NCBI GenBank assembly: GCA_948567375.1
Contig: OX419762.1
Location: 10,608,001 to 10,672,000 of the forward strand
DNA length: 64,000 nucleotides
Source of the DNA: Lunularia cruciata
Lineage: Eukaryota; Streptophyta; Marchantiopsida; Lunulariales; Lunulariaceae
Reading direction: 5' to 3'
Shown: positions 63,160 through 64,000 of the stretch, one piece after another
Numbering within the stretch: the stretch's first letter is position 1
How the letters are laid out: the number at the start of each line of letters is the position of its first letter
Made by a program: the position numbers and the translations under genes
Notes under the pieces: model-generated
Seen by the model: only the letters and a program-made list of their open reading frames with translations
Databases searched by the model: none
Told to the model about the DNA's origin: nothing

Positions 63160-64000
63160 AATATGTCTTCCACTCCTATCACAATTATAGTGAATACTTG
63201 GGAGCCAGATCTTGGACCCAAGCTTACAAGAGAGGAAAGACGGAGAGTTTGGAGGTTCTTGAGGTGCTACATGAGTTTTTTTGCCTTCAATATGATGGAT
63301 TTAGGTGCTTTGAAGGAACCTGGTATGTGGATTGAGCTTACTAGCAATACACTAGTTTTTTGATGTCCTTATAGATATAAGGACATGGAGTGAGCATTGA
63401 TTCAAAGCCGGAGTATTGACCTTTTTGAGGCTAGTTTGGTAGAGATTGCACATGGAAAGTATGCATCAATGACAATGATGCCAACCAAGAAGGATATGCA
63501 TGGCAACTACATAGATTGGTGGATTTATGGAGATTATTATCTTATCAACCGATAGACTAGGGCTGATTGGTATGCCATGCCTACACCGGAGGAGATCTTT
63601 GATGCAATTGGGCATGCAAAGATCTTTAGTACTTTGGATCTTCAAGCATGATATCATTAGTTGTCGATCAGGGAGGAGAATAAGTCCAAGATAAAATTTT
63701 GGGTTATTGATCCTCATGGCAAGGATGTGTTATATCAGTGGAGATTCTTACCATTTGGGTCAAAGAGCGCTCTTGTAAGTTCCAAATGGTCATGGATAGG
63801 ATCCTAGTTGGATTGGATTTTTCTTGGTGCTATATTGATGACATTTTGGTCTATAGAACTATAGTGGAGGAGCATGAGAGATAGTTGTTGGAGGTGTTTG
63901 AGAGGTTGAGATCTCATGGACTCAAATTACATCCTAAGAAGTGTAGGTTCTTCCACAAGCAAGTTGAGTATTTGGGTCACACTATCTACCGCAGAGGACT
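63160..64000 (+). pseudogene. Reverse transcriptase of Ty3 element F, running off the window
   Basis: N-terminal words: LGPKLTREERRRVWRFLRCY, FEASLVEIAHGKYASMTMMP, and EEIFDAIGHAKIFSTLDLQA. Palm: WRFLPFG, FQMVMDRILVGLDFSWCYID and the catalytic YIDD at 63831-63842. Then ERLRSHGLKLHPKKCRFF and VEYLGHTI. Stops and one frameshift near 63770 are present. It is a different Ty3 lineage from E. RNase H and integrase would lie to the right of the window. Confidence 0.85.

Larger units (their letters stand above)
61337..64000 (+). mobile_element. Ty3 element F, copy 2, right part (retropepsin end, methyltransferase, reverse transcriptase)
   Basis: Starts in the retropepsin C-terminus (ARAQAIVTIVESYDVLVG, matching 51736 in copy 1), continues through a cytosine methyltransferase domain (about 61850-62830) and a linker (HPWSTWDATRGCMEL), and ends in a Ty3 reverse transcriptase that runs off the window. 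It decays by stops and a few frameshifts. Confidence 0.8.

Overview
The window looks like nuclear DNA of a land plant, most likely a bryophyte and probably a liverwort. The pointers are a spliced cytosolic ribosomal protein eS30 gene with a plant telo-box, three NLR-type immune receptor genes whose N-terminal domain is an alpha/beta hydrolase (an architecture I know as the HNL class of liverworts), LINE tails, and nested chromovirus/Ty3 retrotransposons. The species assignment is inference. Apart from eS30, almost every recognisable coding stretch is broken by stops, frameshifts, deletions or insertions.

Layout. 1-3.4 kb: remains of a Ty3 chromovirus (integrase end, chromodomain, LTR), an opposite-strand Ty3 reverse transcriptase relic, and the 3' end of a LINE. 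3.4-9.2 kb: HNL-type copy A with its 5' flank, minus strand. 9.2-15.8 kb: AT-rich DNA with repeat relics and a 50-bp LINE tail. 15.86-16.48 kb: the eS30 gene, minus strand. 19.2-24.5 kb: HNL copy C, minus strand (hydrolase, NB-ARC, LRR, then three copies of a C-terminal SHDQG domain). 27.2-35.7 kb: HNL-type copy B with its 5' flank, plus strand. It is the inverted duplicate of A, but its C-terminus is helical/TPR instead of LRR. 35.8-48 kb: AT-rich, gene-poor DNA made of degenerate repeats and LINE tails. 48-64 kb: two tandem partial copies of one Ty3 element (called F here). The second is split by a 6.4-kb chromovirus (E), whose reverse transcriptase gene is itself split by a 426-bp solo LTR.

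The most interesting item is in the distal half of F copy 2 (61.3-64 kb). Between the end of the retropepsin and the reverse transcriptase lies a decayed but clear C5-cytosine DNA methyltransferase domain: motif I, the PC motif, the ENV motif, a motif VIII-like AHxxx-WWTNL block and motif X, in the right order. So this is a retrotransposon that carried its own DNA methyltransferase. Its own decay (CGT to TGT, CAG to TAG, TGG to TAG) looks like methylation-driven deamination.

A and B share about 6 kb in inverted orientation, including introns and 5' flanks, so they came from one segmental duplication. Later, separate LINE-tail insertions with target-site duplications, an NB-ARC deletion in A and a frameshift and stop in B inactivated each copy independently. 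Both preserved hydrolase nucleophile elbows read GHCLGG, with Cys where classical serine hydrolases have Ser.
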